The position numbers and the translations under genes were made by a program. This document shows positions 1 to 12,600 of a DNA stretch of 64,000 nt, in pieces. The notes under the pieces were generated by a model. That model did no database searches. It was not told where the DNA came from and saw only the letters and a program-made list of their open reading frames with translations. Source of the DNA: Meghimatium bilineatum (taxonomy: Eukaryota > Mollusca > Gastropoda > Stylommatophora > Philomycidae); contig CM067304.1 in NCBI GenBank assembly GCA_034231615.1, positions 23,804,589 through 23,868,588 on the forward strand. The letters run 5' to 3'. Positions within the stretch are counted from its first letter, which is position 1. Each line of letters begins with the position of its first letter.

Positions 1-456
1 AATTATTGCCTCCGTCCCAATTATACATCCAGTTTATGAAGCTCGTTCCCAATTTTACCATTAATTTATGAAGTCTCCTTTCCAGTTTTACAATGACTAG
101 ATGAAGAAGAACGTTAAATTTGTATTAACTAGAAACCTATGGTAGATTAATCCATTAAATAAAATACAAATATTTTATAAGTTAATCATTATCATGTACT
201 GCTTGAAGGATTTTGGAATTCTTTTCAGATATGGATTCAAGTTTCTGACCACGCTGACACTAGATGTCAGCACCAAATTGTTATTACACTTCCTGTTACT
301 ATATGATCTCAATTCTTCACCAAAAGTTGTCTGCATCAGCAAGCATATTACTTCCCACAGACTTTATTTTGAAGTGTCAACAGCCTTGTTGTGAGATTTG
401 CTAAGTTTGTGTGAACGTCCACCACCTGCTTACACACAGCAAAACCTCCCTCAGCT
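1..456 (+). other. Upstream flank / probable 5' UTR of the SVOP-like gene
   Basis: AT-rich sequence before the first coding exon. In the frame of the ATG at 457 there are stops at 370-372 and 412-414, so the ATG is a plausible initiator unless a 5' intron is present (cacacag near 433-439 could mimic an acceptor). I see no convincing TATA box or other promoter signal. The short open frame at 194-394 has no recognisable content. Confidence 0.5.
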
Positions 457-658
457 ATGGCTGCTGCTATGTTCACACGTCTGAGCAGATTTAGCAAAGG
501 AGATGAGTATGAAGACCTTGACGGTGATGATAATGTTGAGATGGACATTACTGATATGTACCGCTCACTGGGGAAGTCACCCCCACAAGTGCAGACTAAA
601 GGAGCGCAAGTTCTAACTGCCAGAGATGTGCGAAAATCATCGGATAACGATAATATTG
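457..658 (+). CDS. SVOP: SVOP-like exon 1 (N-terminal cytoplasmic region)
   Basis: Encodes 67 codons plus one base: an Ala/Met start, a basic patch (TRLSRFSK), then an acidic stretch rich in Asp/Glu, as expected for the cytoplasmic N-terminus of SV2/SVOP proteins. Donor is TTG|GTAATA at 659. A second ATG lies four codons in (469). Assigned by position and phase, since this part is not conserved in the family. Confidence 0.8.
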
Positions 659-3600
659 GTAATAAGAAATTATTGTGCTATATTTACACAAATATTTTGT
701 GTTTCTTCTTCTTCAGTATTCATTCTCAAACTCTCATTGGATCTCTCTTGTAGTACGATACACCATGGTTTTTTTTTATATAGAGCGACCAGTGTTTTAC
801 CTAGCAGTGTGTTGAGTGTATTGTGGAATTTGTTTCACCTCTTTTATTTAGGTGGTCCATTGTTTTCACAGTTGGCCTCTAGGTCTGCCTTCATTGTATC
901 TGTGTAGCATAGCTTTCTATGGTATGCTGTCTGAAAGTAGTCTGCTGATGGTTAAGTGTGGAGAATCTTAATCCTATCCAGTCTTTAATATTATTAATCC
1001 ATACTTTCTTTTACCTTCCTTTTCTTCTTCCTATTTTAATATTCATATGCGTCCATTTGGATGTTTGTGAATGACTTATTAAATGTTCATGTGTAACTGA
1101 TTAAATGCTCGTATATAATTGATTGAATGTTAATGTGTGACTGATTGCATTTTCATGTGTGACTGATTTAATGTTCATGCATAGCTGATTTATTTTCTAG
1201 TTTTGACTGATATAGTCCATGCTGCACATCTGTCTTCATTGTAATATTACAGAAACATTTACAGTCCAAGAATGTATAGATCAAATTGGTTTTGGCAAGT
1301 TTCAAGTTAAACTATCTATTCTCACTGGATTTGCCTGGGTGAGTACTCTGCAGAAATGTGTGTATTTATGTATTTTACTGCTTATATAAAGAAGTTGGAC
1401 AATCTGGAGGAGAGACTCTCTTTCAGTCAATGATATATTAAACTAACCTGCCCGAGCAAGCAATCATATGTGATATGTGGAGACTATGTCTGTTAGCAAT
1501 TGAACTAATTTTAGGGTCTCATAATTCATTTGAAATTTTACACTGACCTCCTTTCTGGCTAGGGAGTCAGACCAACAGCTCTTCAGTGTTTTGTCAATCT
1601 TTTTCCTGTGTTATATATGATGTCTCACTCTTCTATGTCTGTCTTTTATCTGTGGTATGTAAGGTGTCTCAATCTGTCTTATATCTGTGGTATATAAGTG
1701 TCTTGAGACTAATAGAAATTAAACCAGTCCGTTCAACGGCATCAAATCGCCTAGCAACTATTGCACACGCGTTCTTCCGTACTCTCCAAAAAAAGATGCG
1801 ATTTTGTCAAGCCATTCAAACCGTGCACTCAAAGTCACCAGAACAGACCAATGGAGACAAGGACCATCACAACAACAACAAACATCCCATACAGGTATTG
1901 AAATATCCTCAGAAACAACAAACATATAACATATAATATCCGTATTAGTTATACATTAAATTTACTTATATAAGTGTCTCAATCTGTCTTATATCTGTGG
2001 TATATATGGTATCTCAGTGTCTCATTCTGTCTTACATCTCTATTATATATGGCGTCTCAATCTGTTTTGTATCTGTGGTAGATATTGCATCTCAATCTGT
2101 CATATCTTTAGTATATATGGTGTCTTTTCTAAGTATATGTGTCAAAGCTGTACTATTCTATTGATCTTTCACTCCCTGTGAAGCATAGGTCCTCAACAAG
2201 TCTCTTTCATCTTGAATTATAGATAACCATACTGCAAGATAAGGATGTCCGACAAGATGGAGAGTGCCGCAGCACACAACCAAGAATCGATAAATACTAA
2301 GTTGATGTAATCATGCTACTATATGATCTAATTATCAAATAAAAAATAAATAAGAATTAAAAAAGGAACAAGGACAATTTTTATTTTACCGTCCAACTGG
2401 GACCAATGAATAGCATGGTGATGATTTTTGGTGAGAAACCATCTATATGGGATTATATTTCAATAATTTAATAATTGTATTTTTTGTTTGTTATGTGTTA
2501 CTTTGTAAAAGTCCCAACTGGACCATAACATGGAGAAAGTTTGTTCCTTTTTTTATTGTTATTTCTATTTTATTTGACAGTGAGACCATGCAGTAACATC
2601 ATTGCATCAACTTATTATGTATCTCATCTTGTATTAGCTTGAACTATTGCTTCCAGATCATGTCTATATATCTCATCATCTTGTATTACATCCCAGATCA
2701 TGTCTTACCCATCCTTTGTGTAGTACAGAAATAAATCACCTGTGTCAGGAAATAACAAAACATGATGGAAATATAGTATGACATAATAATAATAATAATA
2801 AGATCGATAACCCTCCAAGGTAGTAAGGAAGCCAAACTGGAGACATCAGCACAAAAAGCCATCCAAACACCTCTGTTCTCAGAAATTCAGAGAAGTGTAG
2901 AAAGTTCAGGAGCCTGGTAGCCTAGTTGATAGAGACCTTGCTTACTATCACTGGGTTATAGCATGTCAGATTTTAAACCACGTCTGGACACCAAAAAAAT
3001 CTGGGTCATAATTTCTTGCCTGACATGACAGCTCCTGCAGTTGACCCAACTGTAAATGGGTATCTAACGCATGAGTTGGGGAAGGTAAACACAGCAAGGA
3101 AGGGAACTGGCCACCCCATCTAATAGTTGCTGCAGCTTTGCACATGAAAAGTTATCTCCATCCACAATGGCAGTTTGCTGCCATGAGACCTACCTTTACC
3201 TTAGAAAAATCATGCCCAGACTATTCCTTGATGTTATCAATCCAAGATTTTCTTTGCCTCTTATCCTTCTACCCTTGACCATTCCTTGCAAAATAATTTT
3301 AGCAAGTGGGTCATGTCTCGTTACAAGTCCAAACCAATCAATTTTTTTTAAAAATGATCTTCCAGTCAGTATGGAATAGAATAATAACTGTGTTTTTCTG
3401 CTTGCAGACAAGTTATGTTTTGTAGAGGAGTTGTGTGCCACAGAATAAAATTCTGTCTATTGAAATGTATCAGTATGACATACTCGCAATTGGTAACACT
3501 TTAAACAATTTCCATTTATACCTTCATCGTTTGTGTTAATATTATTAATAAAATATTATTCTTTGCATCCGTTGCTAATGTCAATAGTGATGCAAGACGG

Positions 3601-6600
3601 CAGAAAAAAGGTCAAACATCCATGACTGGTTAGCTGTGAGTGCGTTCACCAACATGTAAGTATGAGGACCAGTTTTCTCGTATGGCTGGCCTTCTATACT
3701 AGTGATATGGTTACAGACGTCCAGATTACAGTGGAAGTGGTAAAAACACTGAACATATAGTTAATAACACCGAAGTTGGATGTGTTAGGCCATTGGTGCA
3801 AATAAAATAGTGAAACAACGCATTTCCGTTCTTTGGTCTACGTCCTGCTGAAAATCTAGTAGGACCATTGTCCTGCTATAAGAAAGATCTGATGGAAGTT
3901 TAAGAATGAACTTTAAAAAAAGAGATTTATTTATTGTTAAAGTTGTATCAGTTTCTTGAAATTAATACTTTTGTTTTTTATATTGTTATATTGTTCAGAT
4001 GGCAGATGCTATGGAGATGATGATTCTGTCGATCTTGTCACCTGCGCTACACTGTGAGTGGAGGTTGGAGGGCTGGCAGGAAGCATTCATCACAACAGTG
4101 AGTGGAAGTTAGGGATTGTGGTTTGAGTGGATGTTAAGGGTTGCGATTAGATTAGAAGTTAGGGATTGTGGTTGGAGTGTAAGTTAAGGGTTGCGATTAG
4201 AGTAGAAGTTAGGGATTGTAGTTGAAGTGGAAGTTAGGGATTGTAGTTGAAGTGGAAGTTGGGGATTGTGGTTGGAGTGTAAGTTAAGGGTTGCGATTAG
4301 AGTAGAAGTTAGGGATTGTAGTTGAAGTGGAAGTTAGGGATTGTAGTTAAAGTGGAAGTTGGGGATTGTGGTTGGAGTGTAAGTTAAGGGTTGCGATTAG
4401 ATTAGAAGTTAGGGATTGTGGTTGGAGTGGAAGTTGAGGGTTGTTGGAGGTGGAGATTATTTTTTGAGTGGAAGTCAGGGATTACTATTTGAATGGAAGT
4501 CTGGGATTATTTGAGTGAAAGTTGAGGGCTGTGCATGAAATTAAATGTTGGTGACATGATTGGAAGTTGACTGAAAATTGAGAGTTTGTAATGATAATTA
4601 TGGATGAAGATGTCTCTATGTCTATCATTGTTCCTTCAGTGTCCTATCCCCAATATGAAACCAATGTTCTCCAGTTTGAGCGATATGATGCTACTGTGTA
4701 GTTCTTGTATGTTGTTGAGACATATAGTCAGGAAGATATGGAGTATAAATTGAAAATGAAATAAGTGTTTATTATATGTTAATCTCCATATAAAAATCAC
4801 AGAGAAAGAGCTTCAAGCAGTCAAAATTTTCACCTACCTGATCAGAACTCTCACACAAGTTGTGAACATTTTACACCTACCTGTACAGCACTCACACAAG
4901 TTGTAAATATTTTCACCTACCTGAGCATCACTCTCACATAAGTTGAAACATTTTCACCTGCTTAGACAGCATTCTCACACAAATTCTGACACAATATCAA
5001 ACATTTTCACCTATCTGGGCAGACCTCGCAAACAAGTTGTCAACATTTTCACCTACCTGTGCAGAACTCTCACACAAATTGTCAAAATATTCACCTTCCT
5101 GGGCAGAACTCTCACACAAGTTTTGAACATTCTCACCTATCTGGGAAGCACTCTCACACAAGTTGTAAACATTTTCACCTTCCTGGTCAGAACTCACAAA
5201 AGTTGTCAACATTTTTACTTATCTGAGCAGAACTCTCACACAAGTTGTCAAAATGTTCACCTACCTGGGCAGAACTCTCACACAAGTTTTGAACATTCTC
5301 ACCTACCTGGGAAGCACTCTCACACAAGTTGTAAACATGTTCACCTACCTGGGCAGCTCTCTCACACAAGTTGTAAACATGTTCACCTACCTGTACAGTA
5401 CTCACACAAGTTGTAAACATGTTCACCTACCTGGGCAGCACTCTCACACAAGTTGTAAATATGTTCACCTACCTGGGCAGCACTCTCACACAAGTTGTGA
5501 ACATTTTACACCTACCTGTACAGTACTCACACAAGTTGTCAAAATGTTCACCTACCTGGGCAGCACTCTCACACAAGTTGTAAACATGTTCACCTACCTG
5601 GGCAGCACTCTCACACAAGTTGTCAACATCGATTTACAAAAAAAATCAGAACATATACTATTCAGGATGTAGAGATCAAACCAGCATTTTTGGTTTTAGT
5701 AATTTTCTTGTCAGTATTTACATTCAGAAGTTTGCCATTGCTTATTAAATGGTCTGGAAGAACAGAAGTTACAGCTAGTGCCACATTTGGAAGACAATGC
5801 ACGAATACAAGTTTACCAAGTCTGAAGGAAAAATATCTGTCCACCAAAGAAACATCTACTTTGAGAAGTGCAGACATACTTCTACTAGTTCATTGAGTAG
5901 GGAGCACTTGCTCCCTACCTGTAGAAGTGCAGACATGCTCTCACAAGGCTGTAGGATAGATTAAGTGTTGTAAAAACACTCTTAAGACATCACTTATTCG
6001 CTTAAATGTAGACAATTTCATGGAAGGGAGATTCTTGCACAATTCAGGCTCAACTGACTTTGCATAAGGAGGTGCAGTTGCTGCAGAGATCTTCAGACAT
6101 GTTGATGCTCAATGAAAGCTTGAAAAAAAATGACAAGAGCTGCTTCTTATCTGTAAATGGGTATCTAACGCATGAGTTGGGGAAGGTAAACACAGCAAGG
6201 AAGGGAACTGGCCACCCCATCTAATAGTTTCCGCAACTATGTACATGAAGATTTATCTCCATCCCCAATGACAGGTTGCTGCCATGAGACCTCCCTTTAC
6301 CTTTAGAAAAATCATGCCCAGACTATTCCTTGATGTTATCAATCCAAGATTTTCTTTGTTTATCTCTTATCCTTCTACCCTTGGTGATTCCTTGCAAAGA
6401 TGTTATTTTTATATTTTTTAGACACTTTAATATCTATTTCTATGATGACTACCTCTATTTCTGTGACTTTGATATCTATTTATGTGATTTTAATCTGCAT
6501 TTCCACAACTTCAATCTTTATTTCTGTGACTTTAATCTATTTGTATTAGCAAATTCCGCGAAAATGCTGACTAGAACGAATGTGTTCTCTTTACGGTGCT

Positions 6601-9600
6601 CGATTAACGGTTGTTCCTTCCCGAAAGTAATGGCAACCTACGGGAATATTGTGCCTAGAAATTTCCAATGGACAACTCTGCTGCAAAATATGGGAAAGCG
6701 GTACATGGCCGGATGAATGGAAAAAATCATTATATATACCCCTCCCAAAAAAAAGGCGACCTTCAGATTTGCTCTAACTACCGAACTATAGCCCTTATAA
6801 GTCAAGCAAGTAAAATAATGCTAATCATCATAATGCAAAGAATCAAATAGAAATTAGAGATGGAGATAAATGAAACACAGGCTGGTTTCAGATCAGGCAG
6901 AGGAACAAGAGATCACATTCTTAATATGAGATTGATCATAGAAAAGTGTAGGGAATTTTCAACTGACCTGCACATGTGTTTCATAGATTACTCAAAAGCA
7001 TTCGACTGCGTCCAACACCAGCAACTATGGGAGATAATGAACAGCATGGGTTTCCCAAGACATCTGATTCATCTAATAGAGGAACTTTACCAAGATCAAA
7101 AGGCTGCAGTTAAGTTAGAGGACGATCTCTCAGAGTGGTTTGAGGTACAGAGTGGAGTAAGGCAAGGGTGCACACTCTCCCCATACCTGTTCAACATCTA
7201 CGCTGAAAGTATAATGAGGAACGTGAGAGAAGACATACACAACACTGACTACCACGCTTTAAACATAGGTGGATTCCTAATCCCGGAACTACGCTACGCA
7301 GACGACACAGTATTTCTTTCAAACGATATAAAGGGATTGGAACAACTAATCAAGAACACAAAGAAATATAGCGAAGCACAAAATTTGTATTTTAACACGC
7401 AGAAAACAAAAATCATGTCAACAGATATAACAACACAACAACCAAAAATCAGAATAGACAATACCGAGATAGAATGTGTGGATAAATTTGAATACTTAGG
7501 AGCAAACATCAACGGTGCAGGAGACTGCATGGCAGAAATAAGGAAGAGATTGGCAATGGCATATTGCAAAATAACACGGCTGAAAAACATATGGAAAAAC
7601 AACAAAATAGAAACGAAAGTGCTAATGTTACGAACTTTTATTTTTCCGGTTGCAACATACGGCTGTGAAACATGGACTCTAAGTAAAACAGCGGCAAAGA
7701 AGATCAACGCCTTCGAGCTGAAATGCTACAGAAAGATACTTAGAATATCATGGAAGGATAAAATCAGAAACTCAGATATTATAAACACACTGAATATTCC
7801 AGAGTGTTGGTTACTAAACACAATAACAACAAGAAAACTACGCATGTTTGGTCATATAAAGAGACATAACTGTTTAGAAAGACAAATAATGGAGGGAAGA
7901 GTACCTGGGAAGAGGAGAAGGGGCAGACCAAGAAGACGATGGACTGACGACATTAAAGATAATATGAATACATCGCTAGAAAATGCAAGCCACATCGCCC
8001 AAGACAGAGAGAGGTTCAGAGAGTTCATTGGGAAGACAACGTTCTGGAAGGAATACGTCACATGACACTATTAGCAAATTTATAAATGCACGCATTTCTG
8101 CAACTTTAATCTTTATTTTTGTGACTTCAAAATCTCTATTTATACTAACAAATTTATAATTGCAAGACCTATTTATATATTATTATTATCTACTGGAGAG
8201 ACTTGTAGTCCTGAACAGAGTTTAGTGTGGTCAGTTTCATTTCTCTGAAACAATCCATGATGGCCTTTTACATCTATACAGATGGTCAGAAAGCAGGCTA
8301 GTGTAAATTGCAGACACATGGTCACTTTCATTTCCCATATGTTTGCCTGTCTGGACTGATTTTGTGGAGAAAGTGCCTTGCTCATTTGCATTAACCCCCT
8401 CTCAGCTCTGTTGATTATTACCAAGGGAAAGACAATGCCAATATGCTTGGAAACACGCAGAACTTGAGTAGATGTAGAAAACATGGGTTAATGCATCATG
8501 TACTACCTTATGGTTTCCACTCTAGATTTTCTTTTGGGTTTGATACCATTAGCCCTGCCGAAGATGGATGTGTCGGGCCATTGGCGCAAATAAAACGGCG
8601 ACACAACACATTTCCATTATCTGGACTACATCCTGCTCGAAATCTAGTGGGACCATGGTCCAGCTACAAAGTAGATCCAGCGGGAGTTTGAGAATGAACG
8701 CTGAAGAAGAAGAATACCATTAGCCTAAGTCACTCTCATGCTAACCCCTAGGCAGTGGGTGAATAAATAAGACAGAATACAAAAGTAAAAAATGGAGAAA
8801 AGACATGTTAGCAAACTAACCAATCATATTTACATTAAATATCTTTCCTTGTTTTGTTTTCTTAAGGTAGTTTTTTGTGGGATGATGTGCAGTTCAAGTG
8901 TTTGGGGATCCATTTGTGACAAGTATGGACGTAAAACTGTGAGTACACACTGGATACTGCTACAGTATATAGTCACAATCAGTAGTTAGGAATCTTTTAA
9001 AAAGTTTAAAGCCCAAATTACTGTTTATATGCATAGTGCATAGTTTATATTTTATATATATTGTTTATATGTCTCTCAAACATCAAGTGCCATCTCCACA
9101 TAAAACTACTATTTGATCTATGTTATATTGTTTTCTAATATTGACACTCTCAAGTAAGGTCTTCAACATGATGTAATTTAATATGTCTACAATATTTATT
9201 TTTTAAATTTCATTTAACAATACTTTTTTTCATACAAAGTGTTGCCAGAGCCTCTTTGTTTTCTCTTTCCACAAAATTCTCCCTATTCTTCTATGTATCA
9301 CAACTCAAAAGCTTCAATTTTATCTTCTAGTTGTTTGTTCATTATCCATGTTTCTGAGTCATAGTAGAGTAGAGTAGATCTAACAGTTTGCTATTTTTAT
9401 TTTTAGTTTATTTGTAATTTATTTAGATGTCAATATATTCCTCATGTCATTGAAAGTACTTTTAGCCATTCCTATTCACCTTTAACTTCTATTTCACATC
9501 TACCATCATTTGTAATTATGTGTCCAAGATAGGCCTATGAGAAATTATCTACTTATTGCTGTATCTCTCCATGTAATTTTATGTTTAGCTTTTGTTTCAC

Positions 9601-12600
9601 CTCAGTTTTGTTGATTAATCATTGTTTTGTTATTTATATCGTATCTGAATAATGCACTCCCAATAATCTTCTCATATTTTCTCAGGAATTAATCATGTGT
9701 TCATTAATCACCTGCTACTTTGGGATTCTGAGTGCTTTTGCCCCAAGTTTCATCTGGATGCTCATCCTGCGGGGTCTGGTGGGGTTTGGCATAGGAGGGG
9801 CACCTCAGTCGTAAGTTATCAGTATCTTGTAGTGTTCTCTATTTTCTAGAAAAGTTAAGAAAATAATGGTTCATGTTACTGAACAACTCTTTTATCCGAA
9901 GTTGTACATAGATATACTACCGTGGTCATGCAGGGGTCAGAGGCAATGAAAGAGCAGACTTGTTGGTGGGCAATGCTGTTATTGATGGCACAGTATTGAA
10001 AAGATATAGGGCCAGCCTAATGAGGGCAGTCATTCATTTACTACAGAGTGAAGAAAACAATGCTAGAGGTGATAACTTGCACAGATAATGAAAGAAATAT
10101 AGATAACCAGACAAGAGAGGAGAAAGTGTGTCTTCTCTGGAAAGTTACTAAGATCACATAAAACACTTACCTTGCCTATTAATAAAAATATATTTTAAAA
10201 AGTATATATAAAAAAACATACAATAAAACTAAACAGGACAATTCTCCACGTATCGGCTCAAATTGAACCTTTTTCAAGAGACTTTGTGTGGGTATCCTTC
10301 ACACATCTGTGTCCATTTTGTTATATATTTATTTCTTAACTCTTGGTGTGTGTATACATTTCTATGTATGTTTAGGTTTGGTTTTATATATATGTTTATG
10401 TCTATATTTGGTTTCACATTCATTCCATGCGTTTTCAAATGATGATTCTTCTTGTATCCTTCCTTCCCCAAACCCACTCACCCCACCACCACACAACCTC
10501 ATCATTACTCATCTATCATTATCATATGCCATTCTGGTTGGCGTAGGTGACCATGGTTCTCTGTTCACAGTATTGTTATCAGGATCGTTGTTTCCAAGCC
10601 TTGCTAGGTTGTCACATTAATATTTTCTCACGTCCCCATCTGTCTCTGTTCCCTTCAGTCTTGCCTGTTGTGACTATGTTCTTAAAACCTGCTGTCTGAT
10701 AAAGTGACAAAAGGGGTATTTTTCTTATCTTTTTCTTTTATTATTCTTGCACTCATCTATAGTGCCTCTAATTTCCCACTTTCGGTTTGTTTATAATGAA
10801 TATTAAGCATTTTCTCTTTTACTAGATGTGTTGCCATCCCTGCGCTATGGAGACGGGGCTTGATGAAATCTAGTCATCTATTTTGTTTTTTATTTTGTTG
10901 TTTTCTGTTGTTTGTCTCTTGAGAAAGGTTCAATTTGAGCCGATACGTGGAGAATTGTCCTGTTTAGTTTTATTGTATGTTTTTTATATATACTTTTTTA
11001 AATATATTTTTATTAATAGGCAAGGTAAGTGTTTTAGTAACCTGTTTAATTCATTTTGCTTGACTATTTGTTCATTAGGTTACTGCGGCACCATCCACTT
11101 TGTCGGACACCCTCTGACCATTTGGTTATTTACCGTTAAATTCCGTGTATAACCCGAGAATTTTTGGACAAAAATCAGAGATGACTTCATACTCTTCGTC
11201 TTATATTCGAGTAACATCAAATTTAAAAAAAAAATTATGTCCAAATCACAGTAAAAAAGGAGAAAAACACTGTTTTAAAAAAATGCCAGTGACAACTCAC
11301 ATGTCCCGATATAATAAGCCAGGATAAAATGACTAGGGCTCTCCAGCAATCTAGAGCGTACTACCATAATGCTAGGCCTCTAATTACATTAATTTCTATA
11401 TATCATACAATATTTCCTTCAAAATCTCTGATATTTCTTGATAAAACTCACTTACTAGGTCTATATCGTTATTTCCTACATGCCCACCATTTTTACTGAG
11501 CTTAATTTCCCCGGAAATGCTATTTTTAGCAATGGGTATTACCGTTTTTTTACCGTTACGGTAAATATATTTATATCATAACGTCGAAATTTGTCAGAAA
11601 AGTATACCAGTATCTGATGTTATATATTGACCAAAATACGGTAATAATCTGTGAAAAAACAAAATACGGTAGCCTAAGCTGATCTACCAGTAACACATGT
11701 TTATCATCAAGTCCTAGTCTTGTTTGTGTAGGGAAACACTGACTACCAGTAGTCTAAACACTGCCACACACTTTCATTTTGCGGTAAAGCAAATGTTACA
11801 ACAGTTACTGACCGTCTACTAGGCTATAAGACCTGTGTACAGAAAATGTAAAAACACATCAAAGGCAGATTTTGAGTATTTCCGTGCATGTGTTGGTCGG
11901 CCTTGCCAATTTTTAACATGCGACTACAAGTATATAAATAGTGACCAAGACAATAATCAGAAACATAAAGAATGAAGTCCTAATTAATTCTGTACAGAGG
12001 TCTTTTTCTACATCCAACGGGCTTGCACAAACACGTAACTTTTTGACATCCAAAACTTTGCTACTTAGGCAGTGTTGGGGGGATGGGGGAGAGAAATAAA
12101 TAGTGAAACGTGTCTGAGCTGTGCCTCATGATTTTGAGTCTGCAAACTCTTGAATGCTGCTTAAATAGAGAGTGAAACACTTATGGAAATGTGCCATGAT
12201 GCCAGTTCTAATCTAAGAATCTTGATTCTGAATACATGGATATCTTCCGCTGAAAATGTATTTGTTATCTGTTGCACTTTTGCCTTTCACATGTCTGAAG
12301 AAACTACAAATAATTGAGTATTAAGTGTGCTAATTAATGACTAGTATGGTTGCAAAGAAAAAATGAGCAGCAATCTACACTTTAACAGCTTTGTTAATCT
12401 TTGTTAAGTATTTCTACTTTGATTCTGAATTATATATGTGTTGTGCTGATTACTGTAAAGGATGAATTGATCTGCATAGGGAATCATCTTGATGTCCTGA
12501 GGAAGACTTTCTAGTCAAAACATCATATGTCTCTCTGTCTTGCTGTTAGTATATTTTGTTATAAATATTGATAACACATAATACTTATGCCTATCTTCAT

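Noticed and set aside
194-394. Small ORF of 66 codons upstream of the gene
   Set aside because: No recognisable domain, no conserved start context, and length expected by chance in AT-rich DNA.
4943-5672. Overlapping ORFs on both strands across the 42-bp minisatellite
   Set aside because: Unit length divisible by 3 keeps frames open; no domain, no splice context.
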